Source of the DNA: an uncultured Pseudomonadota bacterium
Lineage (GTDB): Bacteria; Myxococcota_A; UBA796; JAFGLY01
NCBI GenBank assembly: GCA_937912125.1
Contig: CALDOK010000281.1
Location: forward strand, 1 to 63,728
Direction: 5' to 3'
Length of the DNA: 63,728 nt
Positions 50,855 through 59,970 of the stretch are shown piece by piece. Each line of letters starts with the position of its first letter. Within the stretch, counting starts at the first letter, position 1. The position numbers were made by a program, and so were the translations under genes. The notes beneath the pieces are model-generated. The model saw only the letters and a program-made list of their open reading frames with translations, was not told the origin of the DNA and made no database searches.

Positions 50855-52326
50855 CCCACACCTCCTACCACCAGTGAGGAGACCAAGGCCGTGGGCAAGC
50901 CCTGCCCCACCGGCACACCCTGGCCGTCCTTGCCGCAGGTCCAGCCGCCCTCGTCGAGCTTCAGATCGTTGCCGACCATGGTGACGCTCTCCAGGGCCTG
51001 AGGCCCATTGCCGATGATGTTGGCGTCCTTGATGGGCCGGGTGAGCTTGCCGTCCTCGATGAGCCAGCCGTGACGCATGTAGAAGGCGAAGTCCCCAGCA
51101 CCGATCTGCACCTGCCCGTTGGCGAAGGTCTCGCAGTAGATGCCCTTCTTGACCGAGGCGATGATCTCTTCGGCAGGGTGGGGCCCGTTCTCCATGAAGG
51201 TGACCCGCATACGCGGCAGGGGCGGCTGCCGGAAGCTCTCTCGCCTGCCCGAGCCCGTGGGGTCGACGCCGAAGTGACGGGCGGAGATCTCGTCGTGGAT
51301 GAAGCCGCAGAGCTTGCCCTTGTCCACCAGCACCGTGCGCTGGGGGGCGTTGCCCTCGTCGTCGGTGTTGATGGAGCCTCGCGCGCCGGGCATGGTGCCG
51401 TCGTCCACGATGGTCACCTGTTCGCTGGCCACACGCTGGTTGAGGCGGCCGCCGTAGATGCTGACCCCCTTGCGGCAGAAGTCGGCCTCGAGGCCGTGGC
51501 CCACCGCCTCGTGCAGCAGGATGCCGCTGGCCCCTGGCGCCAAGACCACAGGCATCTCACCGGCGGGGGGCGAGCCGGCGTCCAGCAGGAAGAGGGTGCG
51601 CTCCACCGCTTGCTCCACCAGCCGGTCCCCCACCACCGCGCCGTCGTACTGCTCCATGCCGCGCCGGGCCGCGATGTTGTAGCCGGCGCTCTCCTTGCGG
51701 TCGCCCTGCTCTGCGGTGCAGGAGACCCAGCCCAGGGTCATCGGCTGGTGATCCTGAACCAGGCGTCCATCGGGCCGCGCCACCAGGATGACCCGCTCGC
51801 CGTCCATCAGGTAGGCCTGGACCTTCTGGATGCGCGGGTCCTGAGCGAAGGCCTGAGCTTCCCAGGCTCGCACCAGCGCGGCGCGCTCCTGGATGCCGAC
51901 CGCGTCCCAGCGACGCTGGGACGGGTACAGATCGGCGTAGTGACGAGGCGTGAGGTCCGCGGGCTGGCGCGCCTGACCGCCCGAGGCGATCTCGGCCGCG
52001 GTGCGGGCCGCGCTGAGCAGGGCCTCGATGGAGAGGTCTTCGGTGTAGGCGTAGCCGACCTGGTCACCCACCACGACGCGCACGCCCATCCCCAGCTCCA
52101 CCCCGGTGGAGGCCCGGTTCACGGCGCCGTCGGTCAGCGCCACCATGGTGGAGGTGGCATGCTCGAAGAACAGATCGGCGTCTTGGCCGCCACGGGACAG
52201 GGCCGCGGCCAGCACCTTGCGCAGCACCCCGGCGTGGATGTCGAAGCGCTCGAAGTAGCCGCAGCCTGGCTGCTGCGCGGCGCCCCGATCCACCAGGGGG
52301 GGGATGTCGGTGATGATGGACTGCAC
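50851..52326 (-). CDS. tldD: TldD metalloprotease catalytic subunit
   Basis: 491 residues of the TldD family. The zinc motif HEAVGHGLEADF (His272, Glu273, His277) is intact, and the third-ligand region WTCGKDGQGVPVGQGLPT is canonical. LAPGASGILLHE and VTIVDDGTMPGARGSINTDDEG are further signatures. With TldE it forms the zinc protease that cuts unfolded peptides threaded into the heterodimer. GTG 52326 is preferred because AGGAG lies 6 nt upstream; an in-frame ATG at 52398 would add 24 residues with no ribosome site. First of the tldD-tldE-exported protein-VKOR fusion string. Confidence 0.95.
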   Translation of the reverse strand: MQSIITDIPPLVDRGAAQQPGCGYFERFDIHAGVLRKVLAAALSRGGQDADLFFEHATSTMVALTDGAVNRASTGVELGMGVRVVVGDQVGYAYTEDLSIEALLSAARTAAEIASGGQARQPADLTPRHYADLYPSQRRWDAVGIQERAALVRAWEAQAFAQDPRIQKVQAYLMDGERVILVARPDGRLVQDHQPMTLGWVSCTAEQGDRKESAGYNIAARRGMEQYDGAVVGDRLVEQAVERTLFLLDAGSPPAGEMPVVLAPGASGILLHEAVGHGLEADFCRKGVSIYGGRLNQRVASEQVTIVDDGTMPGARGSINTDDEGNAPQRTVLVDKGKLCGFIHDEISARHFGVDPTGSGRRESFRQPPLPRMRVTFMENGPHPAEEIIASVKKGIYCETFANGQVQIGAGDFAFYMRHGWLIEDGKLTRPIKDANIIGNGPQALESVTMVGNDLKLDEGGWTCGKDGQGVPVGQGLPTALVSSLVVGGVG

Positions 52327-52416
52327 GCGCGCTCCTGCCACCCGCGAGGCGGGCCTGGGGGAAGGACCCAATGTAGCCACACCAGGACAGCGGGGCATGA
52401 GCCCGCACGGATGCCG

Positions 52417-53466
52417 TCAGCCCGAGCGCGCCGCCAGCGCCTCCAGCTGGGGCAACCGCCGCTCCACGGCGCGGGCCAGGGCGAGCTGACCGCGGGCTCT
52501 GATCAGGTTGTGCTCGCCCCGCCCAGGCGCGACGGACGGGTCCCAGCCGAAGTAGGCCTCGCGGTAGGCGTCCGCACCGAAGCGCGCCGCCAGCTCGAGG
52601 CAGATGCGCCAGGTTCCTGGGGCGATGCTGGCGAGCTCATCGGGCGACGCGAAGGCCGCGGTGGACCGATAGCCCTCGAGGGCGGCCTCGAAGATCGCCA
52701 GGTCCACCTCCGCCGTTTCGCCGTCCTCGCCGCTGCGGTTGCACCACGAGCGCATGGCGTCCCCGAGCTCGAGGGCCAGGGGCATGGAGGAGAGGGTGTC
52801 CAGATCGATGAGGCACAGAGCCCGACCCTCGGCGTCGAAGCGCAGGTTCGAGATCTTGAGGTCCCCGTGGGCCGGCCGGATGGGGAGCTGCCCCACGCCG
52901 CAGCGCTGCTGCCAGCGCTCCCAGCCGCCGAGCACCTCCGCACCGAGGGAGCGCACGCCCGCGCACAGGCGGTGCCCGCCGCACTCGGCCATGGCGCTTC
53001 CCAGCGCGGCCATGTGGCGGAGGGTGTCGTGGGGGTCCGGGCGCAGGGGTGTGAGATCCTGAGGGAAGTCCAGCAGCGCGCAGTGGAAGCGCCCCACCAG
53101 CGCCGCGGCGTCACGGGCGCGCGCAGGGCTGTCCACGGCGTCCAGGGTGACGCCGGGGATGAAGTCCATCAGCCGCCAGCAGGTGCCGTCCGGCCCGGGG
53201 GTCACCAGACAGCCATCGAGAGCGGGCACGATCCGCGGCGCCACCAGGCCCTTGCTCACCAGGTGGCCGGTGACCTGCTGGATCCTCCGGTGGATGCCGA
53301 CGGGAAAGATGGCGTTGACCTGCTGCAGCACGAAGCGCGGCGGCTCGCCCACGAACCAGGTGGTGTTGATCAGGCCGCCGGGCTCGACCAGGCGGCACGG
53401 GAGGTCGGGAAACCCGCCGTGGATGGCGAGGGCCTGCGCGGGTGTTGCTGCTCGGGAGGGGTCCAT
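52417..53466 (-). CDS. NahK-like kinase of the aminoglycoside phosphotransferase fold
   Basis: 349 residues. The catalytic core is intact: AHGDLKISNLRFD (HGDxxxxN) and CLIDLDTL (the DLD metal site). The N-terminus GLINTTWFVGEPPRFVLQQVNAIFP closely resembles N-acetylhexosamine 1-kinase (NahK)/mucin-desulfatase-like kinases, which phosphorylate C1 of GlcNAc or GalNAc. Substrate is not proven. It lies 90 bp upstream of tldD on the same strand and may head that operon, and is divergent from pal. Alternative: a homoserine or choline kinase-like APH enzyme, judged less likely from the N-terminal motif. Confidence 0.88.
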   Translation of the reverse strand: MDPSRAATPAQALAIHGGFPDLPCRLVEPGGLINTTWFVGEPPRFVLQQVNAIFPVGIHRRIQQVTGHLVSKGLVAPRIVPALDGCLVTPGPDGTCWRLMDFIPGVTLDAVDSPARARDAAALVGRFHCALLDFPQDLTPLRPDPHDTLRHMAALGSAMAECGGHRLCAGVRSLGAEVLGGWERWQQRCGVGQLPIRPAHGDLKISNLRFDAEGRALCLIDLDTLSSMPLALELGDAMRSWCNRSGEDGETAEVDLAIFEAALEGYRSTAAFASPDELASIAPGTWRICLELAARFGADAYREAYFGWDPSVAPGRGEHNLIRARGQLALARAVERRLPQLEALAARSG

Positions 53467-53566
53467 GATCCTTCCTTACCCGCCGTTTCGGCAGCGGGCC
53501 CATCGTGTTATCCTCCGGACACCCCACACACATCCCCCCAAGCCCCACCCCCCTGGAGCAAACCCG

Positions 53567-54094
53567 ATGAAGTCCCTCATCTCCACGGCGCTGATGATCC
53601 TAATGGCGCTGGTCGTCTTTGGCTGCAAGAAGGCACCGCCAGAGTCCGTCGCCATCTCCGATGGCCCCGTCGCACCCATCCAGGCCCCAGCGGCCAAGGC
53701 GCAGGTCCCCGACGATGTCATGCGGATGGCCGCCAACTTCTCCAAGGTCTTCTTCGAGTTCGACGCCGCCACCCTCACCAGCTCCGCGCAGCAGGCTCTC
53801 TCCGACAACGTCGGCATCATGACCTCGAACAACGACCTCAAGGTCGAGATCCAGGGCCACGCCGACGAGCGCGGCACCACGGACTACAACCTCTCCCTGG
53901 GCCAGAAGCGGGCCGAGTCGGTCAAGAAGTACATGGTCGCGGGCGGCGTCTCCCCCACTCGCCTGAACACCATCTCCTACGGCGAAGAGCGCCCGGTCGA
54001 CCACACCTCCACCGAGGTCGCCTGGTCCAAGAACCGCCGCGCCGAGTTCCGCATCACCTGGGGCCAGGGCAACGCCACCGGCACCACCGAGTAG
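53567..54094 (+). CDS. pal: peptidoglycan-associated lipoprotein Pal
   Basis: 175 residues. Lipoprotein signal (ALMILMALVVFGC, Cys20), a short Ala/Pro linker, and an OmpA/Pal domain: KVFFEFDAATLTSSAQQAL, VEIQGHADERGTTDYNLSLGQKRAESVKKYM, ISYGEERPVDH and NRRAEFRI. It tethers the outer membrane to peptidoglycan, normally with TolB and TolR. No tol genes are in the window, so it is detached from the usual tol-pal cluster. GGAG lies about 12 nt before ATG 53567. In-frame extension to 53147 is antisense to the kinase and rejected. Confidence 0.95.
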   Translation: MKSLISTALMILMALVVFGCKKAPPESVAISDGPVAPIQAPAAKAQVPDDVMRMAANFSKVFFEFDAATLTSSAQQALSDNVGIMTSNNDLKVEIQGHADERGTTDYNLSLGQKRAESVKKYMVAGGVSPTRLNTISYGEERPVDHTSTEVAWSKNRRAEFRITWGQGNATGTTE

Positions 54095-54100
54095 CGCCCG

Positions 54101-55642
54101 CTAGGCCTGCCGCGCGAACCCATCCCGATCTGGACGGTCGCCCGGCAGGCGGAGCACGCCTCGGCCAGGGTTGGCTGCCAAGCGGCGCAGGACCCACCAC
54201 GCCAGCACCAGGTCGTCCACGCCAGCGGCAGACGCGAGCTCGGAGACGGTCTGGGGGTGCTCCCCCAGCGCGGTCACCAGGTCCCGCTGGGCTTCCAGCA
54301 CCCGCCCCGCGGCCTTCTTGCCCGCCTCCACCCCGGGCTGGTGGTAGGCGTTGACGTCCACCAGCTCGGCGTAGATGCCCACGGCCCTCTCGAACAGGGC
54401 GATGAGGGCACCCAGGCTGCGGGCATCCAGGGCGTCCAGGGCGATGGTGAGGCTGGCCTTGCCGTCCTGGCTCAGGGCCTCGCGGGTCCCGGCGAGGAAG
54501 CCGGCCAGGGCATCGCCAGCACTGAAGCCACCCTCGAGCACCGGGTCCGCACCGCCGGCCTGCAGGACCTCCACGAAGCAGCAGAACAGGCTGTCGGGGC
54601 CATCACGGAGCTGCTGCACGAAGGCATGCTGGTCGGTGGAGCCCTTGTTTCCATAGACCACCAGGCCCTGGCGAACTTCCCTGCCCCGCCGATCCAGGCG
54701 CTTGCCCAGGGACTCCATCACCAGCTGCTGGAGGTAGCGGGCCAGGCTGCGCAGGCGGTCGGCGTAGGGCAGCACCACCATGGCGCGCTCGCGATCACCC
54801 TGGGCGGCGAGCCAGCTGGCCGCCAGCAGGACCGCGGGATTCCCGGCCGCCGGTGAGCGACCCGCACGGTCCATGGCCGCCGCGCCCTCGAGCAGGGCCG
54901 CAGCGTCTATGCCCAGCAACGCCGCCGGCAGCAAGCCCACTGGGCCCATGACGCTGGTGCGGCCACCCACCCAGTCCCAGAGCGGAAGCTCACCAGCCCA
55001 GCCCTCTTCGCGGGCGAGCACGGACAGCCGCGAGCCCTCGCCCGTGATGGCGACGGCCCGTGGGGCGAAGGCGACGCCTGCCGCGTCGAAGGCCTGGCGA
55101 ACCCGGATCATGGCGTTGCGGGTCTCGACGGTACCGCCGGACTTGCTGACCACGAGCACCACGGTCCGAGCCGGGTCCACCGCCTGCAGGTGGGCGTCGA
55201 AGCCGGCGGGATCGGTGTTGTCCAGCACATGGTAGTCCCGCAGCGCCACGCGCCCTGGGCCCGGGAGGGGAGCCAGGGCCTCGGCCAGGAGCTCTGGCCC
55301 CAGCGCTGAGCCCCCGATTCCCAGGTGGAGCACATAGCGGGGCTCGAAGCGCGCACGCAGGGTGGCGGCCATGGCCTGGCAGGCGTCGATGGCGTCGAGG
55401 ATGGCCTTGCGCTGGTGCTCGCTGGGCGCCAGATCAGGCGCACGCAGCCAGTAGTGGCCCACCTGGCGCTGCTCATCGGCATTGGCCACAGCGCCGGCCT
55501 CGAGCGCGGCCATGGCCTGCAGGGCCGCATCCAGGCGCGCAGGCTCCAGCATGCTGGCGGCTCCCATGGCGCTGATGTCCAGGGACAGGCCCGTGTCTGG
55601 CGGGCAGACGAGAAGCTCGGCGAAGCAGTTCCAGGAGGGCAT
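54101..55642 (-). CDS. pgi: glucose-6-phosphate isomerase
   Basis: 513 residues. Phosphoglucose isomerase signatures: LHLGIGGSALGPELL, VLVVSKSGGTVETRNAM, LWDWVGGRTSVMG, and the active-site GNKGSTDQHAFVQQLRDG with the catalytic His. It interconverts glucose-6-phosphate and fructose-6-phosphate in the cytoplasm. The C-terminal ~70 residues (VTALGEHPQTVSELASAAG...) form a helical extension seen in some longer bacterial PGIs. ATG 55642 is preceded by GAGG; an in-frame start at 55678 adds 12 residues. It ends 6 bp from the convergent pal stop. The 124 bp upstream to 55766 hold no gene. Confidence 0.96.
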   Translation of the reverse strand: MPSWNCFAELLVCPPDTGLSLDISAMGAASMLEPARLDAALQAMAALEAGAVANADEQRQVGHYWLRAPDLAPSEHQRKAILDAIDACQAMAATLRARFEPRYVLHLGIGGSALGPELLAEALAPLPGPGRVALRDYHVLDNTDPAGFDAHLQAVDPARTVVLVVSKSGGTVETRNAMIRVRQAFDAAGVAFAPRAVAITGEGSRLSVLAREEGWAGELPLWDWVGGRTSVMGPVGLLPAALLGIDAAALLEGAAAMDRAGRSPAAGNPAVLLAASWLAAQGDRERAMVVLPYADRLRSLARYLQQLVMESLGKRLDRRGREVRQGLVVYGNKGSTDQHAFVQQLRDGPDSLFCCFVEVLQAGGADPVLEGGFSAGDALAGFLAGTREALSQDGKASLTIALDALDARSLGALIALFERAVGIYAELVDVNAYHQPGVEAGKKAAGRVLEAQRDLVTALGEHPQTVSELASAAGVDDLVLAWWVLRRLAANPGRGVLRLPGDRPDRDGFARQA

Positions 55643-55766
55643 GACGAAACCTCGGGGTGCGAGCCCGCCACCTAGCACCCGCAGCGCCCAGCGTCAGCAA
55701 GCGGATCCGTCAGCCACCGCACCCGAGCCGAAGCCCACGGCCCCCAGCGCTCCTCCTGGAGGATTC

Positions 55767-57653
55767 CTAGCCTAGCAGCTCCATGTAGGGCACGATCTCC
55801 ACGGGCTCGAAGCCCTGCCCTGCCCCGTCGTTGGACTCGCCATGGTAGCGATAGACCCAGCCAGGGAGCAGCTCGCCCACCGCGGAGCGGCAGCGCTCCA
55901 CCAGCTCATGGCGGGCGCCCAGATCGCGCAGGGCGGTGTCCTCGGCAAGCCTGCGCAGCGCAGCCTCGGCCGACTCGCCCACGAAGTGTCGCTCGCCCTC
56001 GAGGGTCTGGATCTCCCAGCTCTGATCCGGGTTGACCCACAGCGCGTTGCCGAAGGCGAACACGCCCACGAGCCACCCCTCACCAAAGCGGGTCTTGACC
56101 CTGGACTCGCCATTGATGGTCATCAGGTCCATGTTCTTGCGGCGCAGCCCAAGCAGCAAGAGCCAGCCGTAGCCGAAGCGCCCGCCATTCTGGATCTCGA
56201 GCAGCTCGGCGATCCCGGATGGCAGATAGCTGACGCCCGAGATGCCGGGAGCGGTGAAGTCCAGCCAGGTGGTGATGCCCAGAGACGCGATCACGGACTC
56301 GAGGGGGCTGACGCGCACCAGGTCGTCGTGCTCGTAGGAGGGCGCATCGCCCACCTCGATGCCGCGGGCCTGGCCCCGCACCACGGAGGGGTAGGAGACC
56401 ACCGCATGGCTCGGCACCGAGATGCGGTCGGAGTCCACACTCGAGCTGCGGGGGACGGAGCGGGGCGGCTCCGATGCAGGCACGGCATGCACCACCATCT
56501 CGGGCGCGGGCTCGCTGGCGTCCTGACGTGCATCGAGCTCGTCAGACTCGGCCACGGAGACCTGCTCGGAGCGATCGCCTCCACCCGCTCCCCGCAGGCC
56601 GTAGGTGCCGGCGGGCAGGATGGCGTCCGTGTCCTCATCGCCAAAGTCGTCGGCCGGCGGATGCTCGAGGTCGAAGCCCTCGGAGGGACGAGGCCGATCG
56701 GCCTCGGCGCGGACGCGCTCCTGGGAGGCGAGGCCGCCCATGGGCCCGGCTCCGACGGGGCCGGGGTCGGTGTGGCGGGCGGGCGGGTCATCACCGCGCC
56801 CAGGCGGGTCATCGCCGCGCGCTGGAGGATCTCCGCGCTCCCGGGGGGGCGGGTCCAATGGCGGAAGGCCCTCGAGAGGATCGCTGCGTCCGCCGCGTAA
56901 TACGAGCACGACGAGGCCCATCAACAGCACGAGGCCTAGCACGAGCAGCAGGGTGGTGAGGGGCGAGCCGCTGGACTCCGACGCGTCCGTGGAGCCTTCC
57001 GACGGTTCAGAGGCGCCAGCCGCGGGATCCGCCTGGTCCGATGGGGCCGTGGCCGTGGGATCGCTGACCGGAACCGGCCTGGGCACCACCCTGGTGACCT
57101 CGGGCAGCTGAACGTTGTCGATGCCCTCGAGCACCTCGAGGGGGATGACGTCGGCGTTGAGGCTGACGCACTCGGAGCGCGTATAGCGCACACGATCGCT
57201 GGCCGTGAGCAGCGCATCGAGGCGGATCTCGTCGGCGCGTTGCTCGATGATCAGGCGCACACCGCAGCGGCGGACCAAGCGAACCCCCCGGCCCTCTCCG
57301 CCCTGCGGGTCGGACCAGGCGAAGTCGAGCACCACGGCGGGCTCGCGGGAGGCGGTCCGCACGATGCGTCCGTTCTCGTGGGTGATGACCCGGCCCTCGG
57401 ACTCCAGCTCCGCGGCGAGCCAGACCAGCTCGTCTTCGACATCGCCCGGCCCCAGGGGCTCGAGGGATTCTTCCGGTTGGACCTTGATGTCCACCTGCTG
57501 GTCCTCGACCCAGACCCGAGTCCCCCACGGCTGTTCCTGAGCCTTCCAGCTGCTCGGGAACTCCAAGGCGCAGTTCGGGCACTCCATGCCGTAGGCCGGG
57601 AGGGAAGTGAACACGGGGACCAGGAATAGAGCGAGGGCTCTGAGGATTGACAT
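55767..57653 (-). CDS. membrane protein with exported N-terminal domain and SMI1/KNR4-like C-terminus
   Basis: 628 residues. Signal peptide (SILRALALFLVPVFTSLPAYG), an extracytoplasmic domain of about 170 residues beginning ECPNCALEFPSSW, a Pro/Ser/Ala linker, one transmembrane helix (LLLVLGLVLLMGLVVLVL at about 255-275), then a long charged region with repeated PPARGDDPPGRGDD. The C-terminal ~150 residues (VSYLPSGIAELLEIQNGGRFG...LVGVFAFGNALWVNPDQSWEIQTLEGE) resemble the SMI1/KNR4 (SUKH) fold by eye. SUKH domains often serve as toxin-immunity modules; no toxin is next door. Divergent from the methyltransferase gene. Confidence 0.75.
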   Translation of the reverse strand: MSILRALALFLVPVFTSLPAYGMECPNCALEFPSSWKAQEQPWGTRVWVEDQQVDIKVQPEESLEPLGPGDVEDELVWLAAELESEGRVITHENGRIVRTASREPAVVLDFAWSDPQGGEGRGVRLVRRCGVRLIIEQRADEIRLDALLTASDRVRYTRSECVSLNADVIPLEVLEGIDNVQLPEVTRVVPRPVPVSDPTATAPSDQADPAAGASEPSEGSTDASESSGSPLTTLLLVLGLVLLMGLVVLVLRGGRSDPLEGLPPLDPPPRERGDPPARGDDPPGRGDDPPARHTDPGPVGAGPMGGLASQERVRAEADRPRPSEGFDLEHPPADDFGDEDTDAILPAGTYGLRGAGGGDRSEQVSVAESDELDARQDASEPAPEMVVHAVPASEPPRSVPRSSSVDSDRISVPSHAVVSYPSVVRGQARGIEVGDAPSYEHDDLVRVSPLESVIASLGITTWLDFTAPGISGVSYLPSGIAELLEIQNGGRFGYGWLLLLGLRRKNMDLMTINGESRVKTRFGEGWLVGVFAFGNALWVNPDQSWEIQTLEGERHFVGESAEAALRRLAEDTALRDLGARHELVERCRSAVGELLPGWVYRYHGESNDGAGQGFEPVEIVPYMELLG

Positions 57654-57779
57654 GGGCGCTCGGGTGCTCCGGTTTTCCTGCCCTGCTGGCGGACTACGCT
57701 CCAGGCGATGCCGCAAGTATGCCGGAAAGAGGTCGAGAGGTCACGCGCCAAGCACGCTCCCCCCGGATATCCCTGCGTC

Positions 57780-58949
57780 ATGCAAGCTCACAAACAGCTA
57801 CCCGTGCGCGAGATCGCCGCCATCTGCCCTCCAGGGCTCGAGCAGGTCGTGGCCAGAGAGCTCACGCAGCTCGGCTGGCCCACACCCCGCACCACCCCGG
57901 GAGTGGTCACGTGCATGGGGAGCAGCCTCGAGCTCTTCCGCGCGTGCATGGGCTGCCGCACCGCCACCGATCTGCGCGTTCGTGTGGGACGGACGACCGC
58001 CGTCAGCCTCGAGGGCCTGGCCCAGGGCCTGGGCAAGCTGCAGTGGTCACTGTTCGTCCACCCTGGCCAGGCCGTGCGCATCACCGTGAGCAGTCGAGGC
58101 TCCAGGCTCAAGCGCAAGGACGCCGTGGCGCGCAAGGCAGAGCTGGCCATCCGGGACGCCGTGCGCGGCCCCCGGGTCAACTACCACACCGGCGGCCACC
58201 GACAGCGCACCCAGGCCCCGGTCCACATTCACCTGCGCATCGAAGAGAGCCACGTCGAGGCCTCGGTGGACCCGGTGGGCGACTCGCTGTGGAAGCGTGG
58301 CTACCGAAGCCGTGGAGGGGCGGCGCCCCTGCGGGAGAACCTCGCGGCCGCCTCCCTGCTGGCCATGGGTTGGCAGAAGAACCTCCCCCTGGTGGACCCC
58401 TTCTGCGGCAGCGGAACCCTGCTCATCGAGGCCGCGGGCATGGCCACGGGCAGGCTCCCCGGGGCCGGCCGCAGCTTCGCCCTCGAGCACTGGCCCTGCC
58501 ATGTGCCCAAGCTCTGGCGAAAGCTGCAGGGCGAGGCCAAGGCCCATGCCAGGCTCACCCCGGCCGCCTTGATGGGCGCAGACGCCGACCAGGCCGTGCT
58601 GGACGTGGCTCGAGAGAACGCTGCCCAGGCCGGGGTCGCCCGTGCCATCGGCTGGGCGCACCAGCGCATCGACGTGCTGGAGCCCCCCGCACCGGGGCCG
58701 GGCCTGGTGCTCACCAATCCGCCCTGGGGCCAGCGCCTGGGCTCGAACGTCACGGGCGTCTACGGTGCCCTGGGCCGCGCCCTCCGTGGCCGCTTCGGCG
58801 GCTGGGACCTGGGCTTGCTCTGTCCCGATCGAGGCCTGGTGCAGGCGCTGAACATCCCCATGCAGCCCCGCCTGGAGTTTCCCCACGGCGGCGCCAGGCT
58901 CACCCTGTGGGCGGGCCGGGTTCCCGAGGCGCATCCGCCACGCCCGTGA
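57780..58949 (+). CDS. THUMP-domain RNA N2-guanine methyltransferase (RlmL-like)
   Basis: 389 residues. The N-terminal part (EIAAICPPGLEQVVARELTQLGW...ASVDPVGDSLWKRGYR) is the ferredoxin-like plus THUMP region. The Rossmann methyltransferase has LVDPFCGSGTLLIEAAG (SAM motif I), an acidic GADADQAVL and catalytic LTNPPWGQRLG, the NPPW/Y motif of N2-guanosine methyltransferases such as RlmL. The rRNA target is inferred from family only. ATG 57780 is chosen; an in-frame ATG at 57708 adds 24 weakly conserved residues. Its last 50 bp overlap the 3' end of the convergent flippase-like gene. Confidence 0.92.
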   Translation: MQAHKQLPVREIAAICPPGLEQVVARELTQLGWPTPRTTPGVVTCMGSSLELFRACMGCRTATDLRVRVGRTTAVSLEGLAQGLGKLQWSLFVHPGQAVRITVSSRGSRLKRKDAVARKAELAIRDAVRGPRVNYHTGGHRQRTQAPVHIHLRIEESHVEASVDPVGDSLWKRGYRSRGGAAPLRENLAAASLLAMGWQKNLPLVDPFCGSGTLLIEAAGMATGRLPGAGRSFALEHWPCHVPKLWRKLQGEAKAHARLTPAALMGADADQAVLDVARENAAQAGVARAIGWAHQRIDVLEPPAPGPGLVLTNPPWGQRLGSNVTGVYGALGRALRGRFGGWDLGLLCPDRGLVQALNIPMQPRLEFPHGGARLTLWAGRVPEAHPPRP

Positions 58950-59970
58950 GCAGCCCCGCCAGGGTTCCCAGGCGCCCCAGCAATGGAGGCAGCCCCAGGA
59001 TCAGCGCGGGCAGGTTGCCCACCGCCCAGACCAGCGCGGCAAAGGCGATGGCCGTAGGTTCGTCCACGCCCAGCAAGCCCAGGCCGAAGACCGATGCGGC
59101 GGCAGTCCCCGCTCCCAGGCTCGGGGGTAGCACCAGGGAGGCCACCGCCGTGAGCGCCATGACCACGCCGGCCGCGGTCCAAGGGCTGGGCACCGACAGC
59201 CCCATGGCTCTCACCAGGATGGCGTAGGAGGCCAGGAAGAGCCCCGCATCCCCCATGGCGAGGGCGAGGTTGGTGACCAGAGCGCCAGGCCGCCCCAGGC
59301 TGCCGCCGCTGTGGGCCAGCGCGGACCCTACACCGGCTCGCAGCCGCTGCGCGAAGCCCTGGGCCTCCTGGACTTGTTCCTCCCGGCGGACGACCATGCG
59401 GCCCAGACCCCCCAGCAACAACACCGCGCCCACGCCGACCAGGGTCGCGATGGACACGGTGGAGAAGGCTGTGTGGACCAGCTCGAACCCCAAGGCTCGC
59501 TCCCAGAACAGCAGCCGGGTGCCGAAGATGAACACCAGGAAGACCCCGAGCGCCGCCGCCTCGAGCAGGGCCAGCAGGCCCACCGCGGACAACGCCACCG
59601 GGCCAGGCACGCGCTGCTCCTGCCTGAGGAGGAAGATGGCGGCGAGATCGCCCGCGCGGATGGGAAGGACCACGTTGATCAGGCCAGCGAGGAAGCCGAT
59701 TCCGAGCACCCGAGGCATCGAGCAGGGGTGACTGGTGCGGAGCAACCACCACAGGCGGATCTCGTGCAGGGTGAGCGCGGCGGCCTTGACCAGCAGGGCC
59801 AAGGCCAGCCACCCCCAGGAGACCCGCGCCAGCGCCTGACCGACGGCGTGGGGATCCGACTCCCGGAGCAGCAGCGCCAGGATCAGCAGCGAGGCCACCA
59901 CCTGCAGGGCGATGGCCCAGCGACGGGCGCGAGGAGCGCTGGCCGCCCCGCCTACCTGCTCGACCCGCAC
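58900..59970 (-). CDS. UPF0104/LPG synthase-type flippase-like membrane protein (copy B)
   Basis: 356 residues with about eight transmembrane helices. It has the UPF0104 layout: a first helix (ALQVVASLLILALLLRESD), WGWLALALLVKAAALTLHEIRLWWLL, then GLINVVLPIRAGDLAAIFLL, the family's NxxLPxRxGE-like motif with Asp for Glu, and LEAAALGVFLVF. Relatives translocate lipids or are the membrane half of lysyl-phosphatidylglycerol synthase. GTG 59970 overlaps the upstream lipoprotein gene by 19 bp. It is the last gene of a four-gene string that also starts with a UPF0104 protein. Confidence 0.85.
   Translation of the reverse strand: MRVEQVGGAASAPRARRWAIALQVVASLLILALLLRESDPHAVGQALARVSWGWLALALLVKAAALTLHEIRLWWLLRTSHPCSMPRVLGIGFLAGLINVVLPIRAGDLAAIFLLRQEQRVPGPVALSAVGLLALLEAAALGVFLVFIFGTRLLFWERALGFELVHTAFSTVSIATLVGVGAVLLLGGLGRMVVRREEQVQEAQGFAQRLRAGVGSALAHSGGSLGRPGALVTNLALAMGDAGLFLASYAILVRAMGLSVPSPWTAAGVVMALTAVASLVLPPSLGAGTAAASVFGLGLLGVDEPTAIAFAALVWAVGNLPALILGLPPLLGRLGTLAGLLTGVADAPREPGPPTG

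Noticed and set aside
51070..54354. 1094-codon plus-strand open frame
   Set aside because: Antisense to tldD and the NahK-like kinase and out of frame with pal; no recognisable domain and no ribosome site.
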